From: Tessaracoccus palaemonis
GTDB taxonomy: Bacteria > Actinomycetota > Actinomycetes > Propionibacteriales > Propionibacteriaceae
Reading direction: 5' to 3'
DNA length: 64,000 nt
Assembly (NCBI RefSeq): GCF_019316905.1
Contig: NZ_CP079216.1
Span: 372,001 to 436,000, forward strand
This document shows, piece by piece, positions 1-9,533 of the stretch (the first letter of the stretch is position 1; each line of letters begins with the position of its first letter). A program made the translations under genes and the position numbers. The notes under the pieces are model-generated. The model saw only the letters and a program-made list of their open reading frames with translations. It was not told where the DNA came from and made no database searches.

Positions 1-936
1 GAGGTGGTGATTCTCCAGGAACCCGGCGACGGTGCAGCCCGGGAACCGGCAGCCGCCGTCGCGGTCCTCGATGAGCCGCCTGGTGCGTTCGGGCACGATC
101 CGCATGCTCCGTCCCACGGAGACGGGTTTCGCATCCTTGGTCCAGACGGGTTTCAGGGTCCCGTCGCAGGTCAGCTTCTTCATCAGCCGTGACGGCAACG
201 AGCCACGTTTGTTGATCCACCCGTTCCCGTCGGCATCCAGATGCACCAGCACTCGGTAATGCTCCCGGCGGGACGCCGGCGAAGCCTGATGCAGACTCCG
301 CGACGCGCACTCCACCAGCCCGTCGGCCAGGGTCGCTTCGGTGTCGCCGGCGGTGAACAGCGCGTCCTTGGCCTCCCGGATGGCCTGCTCCACCAGCGCC
401 CCGTCCAGCGGGTTCGCGTCGAACCGCAACACGAACCGCCCCTCCTGGAGGCTCATCTGCAGTCTGGGTGCGTCATCGACCGGCGCCACGGGCTCGGGAG
501 GATCGGCCACCGGCCCCGGCGTGCCGGGTTCGAACAGGTACTTCGGCAACACGCGGCGTAGCTGTGACACGGTCGCGGCCTGCACGAACTCGGTCACCGA
601 TTCGGCATACTCGGTGGGCACGTGGCGGGCGACGACGACCATCTGATCCAGACTCACCGTCCCCCGGGCCAGGCGGGCCTCCAACTCGGGGAAGTCGCCC
701 TTCCTGCGAGCGACGGCCACGATGTCGGCGGCGCGGGAGGGGGAGACGGCGGTCATCAACTGCAGCCAGTGCTCAGGGGACCTGATCCCGCCACCGGACC
801 AGCAGTTGGTCTCCAGCACCTCGACCATCAGGTCCACCAGATCGGCGTTGAGTTGCGCGGCCTGGCCCGCGATGACGCCCGCACGGCGGGAGGCGACCTC
901 CCACGCATCGGCTCCGGCGTCCCTCAACGAATCCAT
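1..936 (-). CDS. DUF222 / HNH endonuclease domain protein (13E12 repeat family), C-terminus outside window
   Basis: The reading frame is open from an ATG at 936 to the window edge (312 codons), so the C-terminus is missing. The N-terminal two thirds look like DUF222: helical, with LMVEVLE, EHWLQLM and SPSRAADIVAVARR near residues 35-75 and LDQMVVVARHVP near 100. Close to the edge the frame reads CRFPGCTVAGFLENHH, the start of the HNH nuclease motif of this family. Such proteins are abundant, multicopy and often mobile in actinobacteria; their biological role is not settled, and DNA nicking or homing is usually assumed. It is not in an operon with the downstream hsd genes (about 180 bp gap). 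TATGAT lies 5 nt before the ATG and there is no Shine-Dalgarno sequence, suggesting a leaderless message. Confidence 0.85.
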   Translation of the reverse strand, partial: MDSLRDAGADAWEVASRRAGVIAGQAAQLNADLVDLMVEVLETNCWSGGGIRSPEHWLQLMTAVSPSRAADIVAVARRKGDFPELEARLARGTVSLDQMVVVARHVPTEYAESVTEFVQAATVSQLRRVLPKYLFEPGTPGPVADPPEPVAPVDDAPRLQMSLQEGRFVLRFDANPLDGALVEQAIREAKDALFTAGDTEATLADGLVECASRSLHQASPASRREHYRVLVHLDADGNGWINKRGSLPSRLMKKLTCDGTLKPVWTKDAKPVSVGRSMRIVPERTRRLIEDRDGGCRFPGCTVAGFLENHHL

Positions 937-941
937 ATCTA

Positions 942-947
942 ATCATA
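942..947 (-). promoter_or_regulatory. Candidate -10 box (TATGAT) of the DUF222 gene
   Basis: On the minus strand TATGAT ends 5 nt before the ATG at 936, in a short AT-rich patch inside very GC-rich DNA. No clear -35 box is seen. With a start site about 7 nt downstream of the hexamer the transcript would begin at or near the ATG. Confidence 0.35.
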
Positions 948-1117
948 CACCCGTACGAATCCAGGAACAAGGGTTCCCACCCCCGAAAACCGTTCAAAGT
1001 CCCGCCGGTCCGCCCTCGGCATCCGCGACCTCGCCGACCGGGTCGCGAGATCACCACTCGAACCCGGAGGACCTAGACCCCCACACCCTCAAGTGCGATG
1101 GGCCCGCAATCCTCCGG

Positions 1118-4100
1118 CTACTTCGCTCCGCTGAAGTGCTCGTAGAGCATGGCGGGCAGGGCCTTGGACAGCTCGGCCAGCAGCGCAGCGTCATGGAAGA
1201 TGTCGTCGACCAGTAGCGGGGTCTGCTCGCGGACGTCCATGAGGACGTCCATGAACACCTTGCCGAGGGTAGGGGATTCGGCGAACTGCTGCGGGGTGTT
1301 GGCGGCTGCCTGTTGCGCGAGTCCCTGGTGGTGGGCGAGGTTGACGACGATGTTGGACATGGCGCCTGCGACGACGTCGGTGCCGTAGGTGTCGCCGAAG
1401 CGTTCGTTGAGTTTGACGATGATGGCTTCGAGTTCGCTGCGGTGCTTCTCGTGGATGGTGCCGGAGCCGACGGCGGTGATGGGGTCGAGGCCCGCTCCCT
1501 GCTCAAGGTTCAGCTTCACGGCTGCGCCTTTGCTGATGGTGTAGTCGGTGAGCTGGACCTGGGAGATGTCGATGGGATCTTCGTAGGTGGCGGTCGACAG
1601 TTGCGGGAGGATCCGGCGGAGGAAGTAGTACAGGCGGGGCAGTGAGGTGTCTTCCAGGTTGCGGGCCTGGGAGATGAAGTCGTAGAACTTCACGAAGGCG
1701 GCCGCGTCGGACTTGAACAGTTTCAGTTCGTCCTGCTCTGGCTGGTCGTCGTCGAGGACGGCGTTGGTCCACCTCTTGGAGAACCGGTCGACGGCGGGCG
1801 CGGTGGCCGCGGTGATGGCACTGTTCGCGTTGGCGCCACCCTTGTGGACGGCCTCGATGGCCTGCTCGACCTCGGAGGTGTCGTAGATGCCGGAGGCATC
1901 GAGCTTGGTCTTGAGGTCGTAGACGAGGTTCGGGTCGGTGGTGGCGGTGAGGGTGGCCTTGCGGTAGTACGGTTTGAACGCCTCGAGGACATCCTCGGGG
2001 TCATTGACGAAGTCCAGGACGAAGGTCTTGTCCTTGCCGGGGTAGGTGCGGTTCAGCCGGGACAGGGTCTGCACGGCCTGGACGCCGCCGAGTTTCTTGT
2101 CGACGTACATGGCGACGAGGCGGGGCTGGTCGAAGCCGGTCTGGTACTTCTCGGCGACGATCATCACGTTGTAGGTCGACGGCTTGAACGCTTCGGCGAG
2201 GTCGCCGGTCCACACGCCGGGGTTCTGGGTGTGTTCGGTGAGGTTCTCGCCGACGTCTTCGGGGTCGTCGACGGTGCCGGAGAACGCGACCAGTGCCTTC
2301 ACACCGGGAATGTGGTTGTCGGTGACGTAGGCGTCGAGGTACTTCTTCCAGCGGACGGCTTCCTTGCGGGAGCCGGTCACGACCATCGCCTTGGCCTTCC
2401 CGTCGAGCAGCTTTGCGACGAAGCCGCAGAAGTGGTCGACGACGATCTTGGCTTTCTGCGAGATGTTCGTCGGGTGGAGCCGCACGTACTGCACAAGGGC
2501 CTTGACCGCGGTCGACTCGTCAACCTCACTGCCGGGGTTGTCGTAGTCGCCGCCGGGGTGCTGCAACTGCCAGGCCACCTTGTAGGGGGTGTAGTTGGTC
2601 AGCACGTCGAGGATGAACTGCTCCTCGATGGCCTGCTGCATCGAGTACAGGTCGAACGGCTCGGGCAGCGTGCCGCCTTCGGGGACGGTGCCGAACAGTT
2701 CGAGGGTCTTGGCCTTCGGGGTGGCGGTGAATGCGAAGTAGGAGATGTTCGGCGCGTGCGCGGTCACGGACTGCGCCCACTGCAGGTAGTCCTCGCTGCT
2801 GACCTCCGCCCCCTCGGCGACCTCCTTGAGTTCGTCGGGGGACAGGACCTTGGTCAGGGCACCTGCGGTGGAGCCGGTCTGGGAGGAGTGGGCCTCGTCG
2901 GCGATCACCGCGAACCGGCGACCCTTCAACTCGGGGGAGGTGTCGATCAGGTTGATCAGCGCCTCGAACGTCTGGATCGTGACGATCACGATCTGCTTGC
3001 CGCCCGTCAGCGCGGAGGCCAACGCGGCGGACTTCGACGAGTCCAGGCCGGCGGTGATGGACTGCACCACGCCCTTGTGGTGCTCGAACTGCGCGATCGA
3101 GTCCTGCAGCTGCTTGTCCAGCACGGTGCGGTCGGTCACGACCACAACAGTGTCGAACACCTTCTCATCGGCGGAGCTGTGGAGGGTGGAGAGCTGGTGC
3201 GCGAGCCAGGAGATGGAGTTCGTCTTCCCGGAGCCGGCCGAGTGCTGGATCAGGTACCGCTGCCCGGACCCCTTGGCGCGGGCGTCCTCGACCAGGCGGG
3301 TGACGGCCCGCCACTGGTGGTAGCGGGGAAACAGGATCTTCTCGACCCGGGTCTTCTTCCCCGTGTCGTGGTCCACCTCCGTCTCGACAGCCGTGTGCAT
3401 GAACGAGCCGAGGATCCGCAGCCACGTGTCGCGCTGCAGGATCTCTTCCCAGAAGTACGACGACGCCGACCCGTCCGGGTTCAGCGGGTTCCCCGCACCC
3501 TCGTCGTTGCCCTTGTTGAACGGCAGGAACCGGGTCTTGTCATCGGCGAGTCGGGTGGTCATCGCGACCTGGCTGTTCGACACCGCGAAATGCACCAACG
3601 CCCGCTTGCCGTGGCCGAACAGCGGTTCACCGGCCGGGGAGCGGTCGAACTGGTACTGCTTGGTCGCGTTCGACAGCGTCTGCGTGAAGTCTGTCTTCAA
3701 CTCCACCGTCGCCACCGGCAACCCGTTGACGAACAACACCAGATCCAGGGCCTTCTTCGGATGCTTGGCCGAGTAGTGCACCTGACGCATCACCCGCAGC
3801 CGCATCCTGGAATACGCCGCCAGCGTGTCCGGGTTCAGAGCCGTGGCCGGCCGGAACTGCGCCAGCTGCACCTTCACCGACCCACCCGATGGCGGCACGA
3901 AACTGAACCCGTTCCGCAGCACATTCAGCGTGCCGCCATGCTTGAACGGATCGTTGTCCAGGGCCTTCACCAGCCGACCCAGCAGCAGCGTCTTCGCCGC
4001 CTCCTGCAGAGCCGCGGAGTCGCCCGGACGGAGGACCTTCGCGTACTGGGCCGGCTGCGTGTCCGCGAACCACCCCAACACGTCCTCTGGGAACAGGGCC

Positions 4101-4216
4101 AGCGTCTTGTCGTAGCCCGAATCATCGGGCGAGTACAGCCACCCGTTTGCGGCGAGATGCTGGCAGATCTCCGTCTCCAGCACCACCTCCAGATGGCCCC
4201 CGGCAACCCCACTCAT
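1118..4216 (-). CDS. hsdR: Type I restriction enzyme R subunit (HsdR), translocase/endonuclease
   Basis: The 1,032-aa motor and nuclease subunit of a type I restriction system. With HsdM and HsdS it binds unmethylated target DNA, translocates with ATP and cuts at a distance. The N-terminal HSDR_N nuclease fold carries D158 and the ELK at 172-174 (D...ExK signature). The SF2 helicase has Walker A (HSAGSGKT, 325-332), DEAH (440-443) and a SAT-like FTATPKAKT. A long C-terminal helical region follows, ending in EHFSGAK. Length and motif order are normal and no frameshift is seen. The ATG at 4216 overlaps the hsdS stop by 4 bp, so it is the last gene of an M-S-R operon and probably translationally coupled. 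Confidence 0.96.
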   Translation of the reverse strand: MSGVAGGHLEVVLETEICQHLAANGWLYSPDDSGYDKTLALFPEDVLGWFADTQPAQYAKVLRPGDSAALQEAAKTLLLGRLVKALDNDPFKHGGTLNVLRNGFSFVPPSGGSVKVQLAQFRPATALNPDTLAAYSRMRLRVMRQVHYSAKHPKKALDLVLFVNGLPVATVELKTDFTQTLSNATKQYQFDRSPAGEPLFGHGKRALVHFAVSNSQVAMTTRLADDKTRFLPFNKGNDEGAGNPLNPDGSASSYFWEEILQRDTWLRILGSFMHTAVETEVDHDTGKKTRVEKILFPRYHQWRAVTRLVEDARAKGSGQRYLIQHSAGSGKTNSISWLAHQLSTLHSSADEKVFDTVVVVTDRTVLDKQLQDSIAQFEHHKGVVQSITAGLDSSKSAALASALTGGKQIVIVTIQTFEALINLIDTSPELKGRRFAVIADEAHSSQTGSTAGALTKVLSPDELKEVAEGAEVSSEDYLQWAQSVTAHAPNISYFAFTATPKAKTLELFGTVPEGGTLPEPFDLYSMQQAIEEQFILDVLTNYTPYKVAWQLQHPGGDYDNPGSEVDESTAVKALVQYVRLHPTNISQKAKIVVDHFCGFVAKLLDGKAKAMVVTGSRKEAVRWKKYLDAYVTDNHIPGVKALVAFSGTVDDPEDVGENLTEHTQNPGVWTGDLAEAFKPSTYNVMIVAEKYQTGFDQPRLVAMYVDKKLGGVQAVQTLSRLNRTYPGKDKTFVLDFVNDPEDVLEAFKPYYRKATLTATTDPNLVYDLKTKLDASGIYDTSEVEQAIEAVHKGGANANSAITAATAPAVDRFSKRWTNAVLDDDQPEQDELKLFKSDAAAFVKFYDFISQARNLEDTSLPRLYYFLRRILPQLSTATYEDPIDISQVQLTDYTISKGAAVKLNLEQGAGLDPITAVGSGTIHEKHRSELEAIIVKLNERFGDTYGTDVVAGAMSNIVVNLAHHQGLAQQAAANTPQQFAESPTLGKVFMDVLMDVREQTPLLVDDIFHDAALLAELSKALPAMLYEHFSGAK

Positions 4217-5469
4217 GCGCTCACTCCTACATCGACCTTGCCCGTCACCGCAGCCGAAATCAGCGCCGCCCGCCGCTCGCGTGCCAGCTGTATCGCCTCT
4301 GTCGCAAGCCCGATCGCCTCGTCGATTGGTTTGGTGCTAAGCCTCACGTGGGCGACGATTGCATGCTGCTCGGCTGCCGGTGGCATCGCGACGAGGGTGC
4401 GTTCCAGTTTCTCGGCTGTGAAGTGCAGAATTGTCGAGACATTGGCGATCATTTCGATACCGCCGCAGGCGCGCATCACATCGAGCTGCAGTCCGAGGAA
4501 CGCCGCGGATGCATCGTGTCGTGGTCGCACACGGTTGACTGTCTTCTGGAATCCCCATCCCGGCAAGTCGTCTTCAAGAGCCACGTTGACGCCGATTGAT
4601 CCGCCTTCGACGACCAACAGGTCGCCCGCGCGCAGGCTGTACCTCCGCTGCTCCACGAGAGAGAATGGCATCTGGTTTGCTGAGTCCAAGTCCAGCTGGC
4701 CTGGGCGGATGTTCGCGGCGCGGACGTATGGGAGCGGCTCCCCGTCAGTCGTCTCAAACTTGGCCGCGTCGAGCATCTTGCCGAGGGTGACGGTAAACCA
4801 GCGGGAGAGCCTTGAGACCGACCAGTGAGCGGGCACCTGTCCAAACCAATCCACTTCGCTCGACTGCATCTCGGCGCGACAGTCGAGCCCCTTCGTGACA
4901 GCCTGTGCCACCACCGAGGCTCGGCGTTCGGTGAGGAGGGTGATGAGTTGCTCGTTCTTCGCGATGAACGCGTCGATCTGTGCCGTCTCCCGATCCAGGA
5001 AGTCCGCAATCGCCCGCTGCTCTGACGGAGGTATCAAGGGGACGTGGATGGTCTTCAGAACTCGGAATGGAACCTCAGTAGTTCGTACCGCGCCGCTTTC
5101 GTCACCGGCAGCGATACCACGTTCACGCCGGATCATCTCCCCTGTGAACCACCCTGACTTCATGAGGTACACGACAAAGCGCGGATCAACTGATGGTCGC
5201 GGCCGCATCACCTCATAGTGGTACGTGACGTAACCCGCCTCCCTTGCCTCGCCCATTGCACCGGCGCGGACACTCATCTTGTTGAACACGATGTCGCCTG
5301 GCTGGCAAGTCTTGTAATGATCAAGGGATTCGGCGCGTGGAGGACGGTCGCTCAGCTCATCGCGGCGCAACACGCCCCTGGTTTGTGATACGGACAAGAG
5401 CGGAAGATCGGCGCCGGGTCGCTTCTGATCCACTCGCTGCACGAGAGCTCCGAAACGTATGGTTGTCAC
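4213..5469 (-). CDS. hsdS: Type I restriction-modification specificity subunit (HsdS)
   Basis: The 418-aa DNA-recognition subunit, which decides the bipartite target for both methylation and cleavage. It has two target-recognition halves, each followed by a conserved helical spacer: PPSEQRAIADFLDRETAQID (about 165-185) and PPAAEQHAIVAHVRLSTKPI near the C-terminus, with the ends LLTERRASVVAQAVTKG and ARERRAALISAAVTGK. This is the usual two-TRD design. The start is a GTG at 5469 that overlaps the hsdM TGA (GTGA); the frame is open far upstream but that part is antisense-like shadow inside hsdM. No sign of inversion partners or a second hsdS in the window. The recognition sequence cannot be read from the protein. 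Confidence 0.95.
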   Translation of the reverse strand: MTTIRFGALVQRVDQKRPGADLPLLSVSQTRGVLRRDELSDRPPRAESLDHYKTCQPGDIVFNKMSVRAGAMGEAREAGYVTYHYEVMRPRPSVDPRFVVYLMKSGWFTGEMIRRERGIAAGDESGAVRTTEVPFRVLKTIHVPLIPPSEQRAIADFLDRETAQIDAFIAKNEQLITLLTERRASVVAQAVTKGLDCRAEMQSSEVDWFGQVPAHWSVSRLSRWFTVTLGKMLDAAKFETTDGEPLPYVRAANIRPGQLDLDSANQMPFSLVEQRRYSLRAGDLLVVEGGSIGVNVALEDDLPGWGFQKTVNRVRPRHDASAAFLGLQLDVMRACGGIEMIANVSTILHFTAEKLERTLVAMPPAAEQHAIVAHVRLSTKPIDEAIGLATEAIQLARERRAALISAAVTGKVDVGVSA

Positions 5470-7415
5470 TTTTCGACCTCTTGGAGCATGGTGCGGAGGT
5501 CGTTCATGACTGCTTCGAGGTCGCGGTCGATGTCTTCGAGGGGGCGGGGTGGGACGTACTTGTAGAAGTGGCGGGTGAAGGGGATTTCGGCGCCTTCTCT
5601 GGTCTTGGTGTGGTCGATCCAGGCGTCGGGGGCGTAGGGGAGGACTTCGCGGGTGAGGTAGTCGTTGATGTTCTGGTCCCAGGGCACGTTCTCGGTGTCG
5701 CGGAGGGACGGGTCGGGTTCGGGGTTGCCCTTGGTGTCGGTGCAGATATCTGCGGTGTCGTCCTGTTCGCCGAGGGCGGCGGTGATGGCCTTGATGATGG
5801 GCATGGGTAGTTTGATGCCCTGGGCAACGGCTGCCGCGAGGAGGGCCTTGCGGAACGTGTCGCGGTTGGTCCAGGACTGTCCGGTGTCGAGGGTTTCGAG
5901 GGCGTTGCGCAGGCTGGTGGCGGTGGCGTCGTCGAGTTTCTGGACGGGTTTCGCGTCGAAGACGGCGTCGATGGCCTCGGCGGTGGCCTGCCAGCGGAGC
6001 CTGAGGGGCCGTTCGACGGTGATGGTGCGGTAGAGGAAGTCCTCGTTGTGGAAGATCTTCGACTCGTCCGCGTCGGCGAAGTCGTCGTAGAGCTCCACGA
6101 TGCGGGTGATGTCCTGGGCGGAGAGTTCGTTGCGTTTGGAGCCAAGCCCCTTGCGGAGTTTGGTGTAGAACTCGCGGGCGTCGATGAGCTGGACCTTGCC
6201 CTTGCGTTCGGGGCGTTTGCGGTTGGTGAGGATCCAGATGTAGGTGGAGATGCCGGTGTTGTAGAACATGTCCTTCGGCAGGCCGATGATCGCGCCGACG
6301 AGGTCGCTGTCGAGGAGCCATTTGCGGATGTTCGACTCTCCGCCGCCGGCGCCGCCGGAGAACAGGGGCGAGCCGTTGAGGACGATGGCCATGCGGGAGC
6401 CGCCGTCCTCTGGCTTGCGCATCTTGGACACGAGGTGGAGGAGAAACAGCATGGCGCCGTCGGAGACGGCGGGGGTGCCGGGCCCGAAGCGGCCGACGAA
6501 GCCGAGGGTGGCGTGTTCGTGGTCGACCTCTTCGCGCTGGTCCTTCCAGTCGACGCCGAAGGGCGGGTTGGACAGGCCGTAGTCGAACTTCTTGTCGGGG
6601 AAGCGGTCGTCGGTGAGGGTGTCGCCGAGGGCGATGTTGTCGACGTCCTGGCCCTTGATGACCATGTCTGCCTTGCAGATGGCGTAGGAGGCGTCGTTGT
6701 AGTCCTGGCCGTAGAGGCTGAGCTGGATGCCGGGGTTCATCGCGCGGAGGTGCTCGTCGGCGACCGAGAGCATGCCGCCGGTGCCGGCGGTGGGGTCGTA
6801 GATCGAGCGGACCACGCCGGGCTTGGAGAGGGCGTCGTCGTCGGTGGCGAACAGCAGCTGCACCATCAGGGAGATGACTTCGCGGGGCGTGTAGTGGTCG
6901 CCGGCGGTCTCGTTGGAGCGCTCGTTGGCCCACCGGATGAGTTCCTCGAACACGAGGCCCATCTGGATGTTGGAGACGGTCTTGGGGTGGAAGTCCGCCT
7001 GGGCGAACTTCTCCGTGACGGCGAACAGCTTGTTCTTCTCCGCCAGCTTGTTCAGGGTCTTGTCGAACTCGAAGCGCTCGAAGATGTCACGCACGTTCGG
7101 GGAGAACCCGGCGATGTAGGAGGCGATGTTCTGCCGCAGGTCCTGCGGGTCCGCGACCAGTTTGGCGAAGTCGAACGGGCTCGTGTTGTAGAACTGGCGG
7201 CCGGAAGCCGCGGTCAGGAGATTGTGCCGGACCACGTCGGGAAGGCTGGTGACCGTGGGTGCCTTCGCCAGGACATCGGGTTTGGTGTCGGCCAGGACGG
7301 CGTCGAGGCGACGCAGCACCGTGAACGGCAGCACCACCGAGCCGTACTCCGACGGCTTGAACGGCCCGCGAAGGGACTCGGCGATGTTCCAGATGAACGA
7401 GACGTGATTGACCAC
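5466..7415 (-). CDS. hsdM: Type I restriction-modification N6-adenine methyltransferase (HsdM)
   Basis: A 649-aa adenine methyltransferase that forms M2S with HsdS for host methylation. The N-terminal HsdM_N helical domain begins NHVSFIWNIAESLRG, as is typical of the family. SAM-binding motif I is DPTAGTGG (207-214) and catalytic motif IV is NPPF (283-286). I place the start at GTG 7415 because AGGAG sits 7 nt upstream and the family normally begins within a few residues of NHVSFIWN; an upstream ATG at 7475 would add 20 residues without a family match. First gene of hsdM-hsdS-hsdR, with 4-bp overlaps between genes. Confidence 0.95.
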   Translation of the reverse strand: MVNHVSFIWNIAESLRGPFKPSEYGSVVLPFTVLRRLDAVLADTKPDVLAKAPTVTSLPDVVRHNLLTAASGRQFYNTSPFDFAKLVADPQDLRQNIASYIAGFSPNVRDIFERFEFDKTLNKLAEKNKLFAVTEKFAQADFHPKTVSNIQMGLVFEELIRWANERSNETAGDHYTPREVISLMVQLLFATDDDALSKPGVVRSIYDPTAGTGGMLSVADEHLRAMNPGIQLSLYGQDYNDASYAICKADMVIKGQDVDNIALGDTLTDDRFPDKKFDYGLSNPPFGVDWKDQREEVDHEHATLGFVGRFGPGTPAVSDGAMLFLLHLVSKMRKPEDGGSRMAIVLNGSPLFSGGAGGGESNIRKWLLDSDLVGAIIGLPKDMFYNTGISTYIWILTNRKRPERKGKVQLIDAREFYTKLRKGLGSKRNELSAQDITRIVELYDDFADADESKIFHNEDFLYRTITVERPLRLRWQATAEAIDAVFDAKPVQKLDDATATSLRNALETLDTGQSWTNRDTFRKALLAAAVAQGIKLPMPIIKAITAALGEQDDTADICTDTKGNPEPDPSLRDTENVPWDQNINDYLTREVLPYAPDAWIDHTKTREGAEIPFTRHFYKYVPPRPLEDIDRDLEAVMNDLRTMLQEVEK

Positions 7416-7517
7416 GTGGGGCACTCCTGTAAGTGACGGGCAGTCGACGAACACCTGGGTGCGTCGTAGGTCCATCTTGGCCCACTCCCGGCAGTGCTGC
7501 TGCCCGGGCTTCTGAAG

Positions 7518-8045
7518 CTACTGAACGACCGCGGCTCCCCGGGCCTGCACGACCCGCACGCCGGGGGCTCCGACGAAGCGGTACCCGACGCCGCGGACGG
7601 TGGTCACGACGTTGTGCCAGTCGCCGAGTCGGGCCCTCAGCCTGCGCACCGTCACGTCGACGACCCGCTCGCCCGAGGGTGGCTCGCCGCCCCAGACCTC
7701 GTCGAACAGCTCCTGCCGTCCCAGCGTCGCGGACCCGGCGGCGACGAGGCACGCGAGCACGTCGAACTCACGCTCCGAGAGGCCGAGGTCCACGCCGTCG
7801 ACGCGTGCCTGCAGGCGGCCGAGGTCGATCACCAGCCCGGGCTCGCGCGGGGCAGGCCGTCTGGCGGCCCGCGCCGGGTGCAGCGGGACCACCTGCGTCT
7901 CCGCGGCGGGCAGCAGGGCCGACAGCTGCAGGCGCAGCGCCTGGGCCACGCGGGGAAGGGTCGTGCCGGCGCGGCGCGCGTCCTCCTCGGTAAGGGTGAC
8001 GGTCAGGACGAAGCCGGTCGGATGCGAGGGGGTGGGAGTGCCCAT
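7518..8045 (-). CDS. Winged-helix (OmpR/PhoB-type) DNA-binding protein without a receiver domain
   Basis: A 175-aa protein. The C-terminal 90 residues are a trans_reg_C winged helix: LSEREFDVLACLVAAGSATL, then RVVDVTVRRLRARLGD and the wing motif VRGVGYRFVG. The N-terminal 75 residues (TLTEEDARRAGTTLPRV...) are not a response-regulator receiver: the phospho-acceptor Asp pocket is absent. It resembles the orphan actinobacterial winged-helix regulators found beside sulfur or tetrapyrrole genes; its ligand is unknown. A small Cys-ended ORF lies about 90 bp upstream on the same strand, and the MalY-type C-S lyase is divergent, so a role in sulfur metabolism is plausible but inferred. Confidence 0.8.
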   Translation of the reverse strand: MGTPTPSHPTGFVLTVTLTEEDARRAGTTLPRVAQALRLQLSALLPAAETQVVPLHPARAARRPAPREPGLVIDLGRLQARVDGVDLGLSEREFDVLACLVAAGSATLGRQELFDEVWGGEPPSGERVVDVTVRRLRARLGDWHNVVTTVRGVGYRFVGAPGVRVVQARGAAVVQ

Positions 8046-8135
8046 GGTGTCGCTCTCGATGCTGAAGACCCGGACCTCCGGGTCGGTGTGCTGAAGAAAG
8101 GGGCTCGCCGGGACAGCCCGGGGCAGGGGAGGGTT

Positions 8136-8207
8136 TCAGCGACAGCGACGACACATCATCGCGGCAGCAGCGGCGGCGGAGCACGGCAGCGCGAGAAGAT
8201 CGGTCAT
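8136..8207 (-). CDS. Putative 23-aa Cys-containing leader peptide
   Basis: An ATG at 8207 opens a 23-codon ORF, MTDLLALPCS followed by six Ala, then MMCRRCR and a stop, 90 bp upstream of the winged-helix gene and on the same strand. Cys codons cluster at the end, as in the small leader ORFs that precede sulfur-related operons in many actinobacteria. Just after the stop, CCGGG-CTGT-CCCGG can form a short hairpin before CCCCTTTCTTC. No good Shine-Dalgarno precedes it. It may sense cysteine supply through ribosome stalling; this is inference from size, position and codon content. The 8046-8352 gap holds no other gene. Confidence 0.4.
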   Translation of the reverse strand: MTDLLALPCSAAAAAAMMCRRCR

Positions 8208-8352
8208 GGCGGCGATGCTAACCCGGGAACCGGGCCCCACCGCCGGGTGCCCGAGCCTGTTTCGCGCCCGGCGGAACCCGGTCGGGTGATCGCTCAGCCG
8301 TCGATGGACGGCGGGAGGCACCGCAGGGGGCGACTCGTGCAAGATGGGGGCC

Positions 8353-9453
8353 ATGGCCATCTTCGACGTCCCCCTCGCTGAGCTCCAGACCCGCGGCACC
8401 ATCAAGTGGCGCCGCTTCGAGGCCGACGTCCTGCCCATGTTCGTCGCCGAGATGGACGCCCACCTGGCCCCCGCCATCCGCGCCCGGCTCGAGCGGGCAC
8501 TCGCCGAGGGCGACACCGGCTACCCCGAGCTGCCCGCCTACCAGGAGGCGCTGGCCGACTTCGCCGCGTGGCAGTGGGGCTGGGAGTTCTCGCCGTCGGA
8601 CGCCACGCTGGTCACCGACGTCGTCACCGGCATGCGCGACGCGCTCACCGCGGTCACCGAACCGGGCGATCCCGTCGTGATCAACTCCCCGATCTACCCG
8701 CCCTTCCGCGGCGTCAGCTATGACCGCACGATCGTCGACGTACCGATGCTGGACGACCGGCTGGACCTCGAGGGCCTCGCGGAGGCCTTCGAGGAGCACC
8801 GCCCCAAGGCGTACCTGCTGTGCTCGCCGCACAACCCCAACGGCACCATCCACACTGCCGAGGAGCTCGCCGAGGTCGCGCGGCTGGCCGACCGGTTCGG
8901 CGTCGTCGTCATCTCCGACGAGATCCACGCCCCTCTGGCCGGGGCCGCCCACACCCCGTACCTGGCGGTGCCGGGGGCGCACGACGCGGTGATCGTGACG
9001 TCCGCGTCGAAGTCGTGGAACCTCGCGGCACTCAAGGCCGGCCTGATCGTCGGATCGGCGTCCGTCCGCGACCGTCTGCGGCCGATGGTCTCCGACGGCG
9101 CGAGCTACTTCGGCGTCCTCGCGCACGTCGCCGCGCTGGCCGACGGCCGCGACTGGGTCCGCGAGGCGGCCGACGAGATCGAGGGCAACAAGGCGTTCTT
9201 CGCGGCCCAGCTGGCCGAACACCTCCCGACGCTGAGCTACACGCCGCTGCCCGGCACCTATCTCGCATGGCTCGACTGCTCGCCGCTCGGCCTGGAGAGC
9301 CCCGTCGACCACTTCCACCAGGTCGCCCGCGTGCGGTTCAACGCGGGCAGGGACTTCGCGCCCTACGCTCAGCAGTTCGTGCGCGTGAACCTCGCCACCA
9401 GCCACGACATCATCGCCGAGGCAGTCCGCAGGCTTGCGGCGTCGGTCTCGTAA
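8353..9453 (+). CDS. MalY/PatB-type PLP-dependent C-S lyase (aminotransferase fold I)
   Basis: A 366-aa PLP enzyme, probably a cystathionine beta-lyase or cysteine-S-conjugate beta-lyase releasing a thiol, pyruvate and ammonia. Family marks are KWRRFEADVLPMFVAEMD at the N-terminus, GYPELP, SPIYPPF, the SPHNPNGT motif, ISDEIHAPL and the PLP lysine in SASKSWNLAALK (K220). The ATG at 8353 is preferred to the one at 8344 because GGGGG precedes it and it matches the spacing to the KWR motif in the family. Divergent from the winged-helix regulator and its leader peptide, which could be its regulator. Methionine or cysteine metabolism is the likely context; the substrate is not fixed by sequence. 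Confidence 0.9.
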   Translation: MAIFDVPLAELQTRGTIKWRRFEADVLPMFVAEMDAHLAPAIRARLERALAEGDTGYPELPAYQEALADFAAWQWGWEFSPSDATLVTDVVTGMRDALTAVTEPGDPVVINSPIYPPFRGVSYDRTIVDVPMLDDRLDLEGLAEAFEEHRPKAYLLCSPHNPNGTIHTAEELAEVARLADRFGVVVISDEIHAPLAGAAHTPYLAVPGAHDAVIVTSASKSWNLAALKAGLIVGSASVRDRLRPMVSDGASYFGVLAHVAALADGRDWVREAADEIEGNKAFFAAQLAEHLPTLSYTPLPGTYLAWLDCSPLGLESPVDHFHQVARVRFNAGRDFAPYAQQFVRVNLATSHDIIAEAVRRLAASVS

Positions 9454-9533
9454 CCGTCACGATCGCCCCGGACCCGCGTGTGCCATCGCGCGGACCTCGT
9501 AGGCTGGGGCAGGAAGAGAACCGAGGAGGAACA

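Noticed and set aside
5470-6933. Upstream extension of the hsdS open frame (to an ATG at 6933)
   Set aside because: It lies entirely inside hsdM in another frame with low-complexity Arg/His/Pro composition; the GTG overlapping the hsdM stop gives a normal HsdS.
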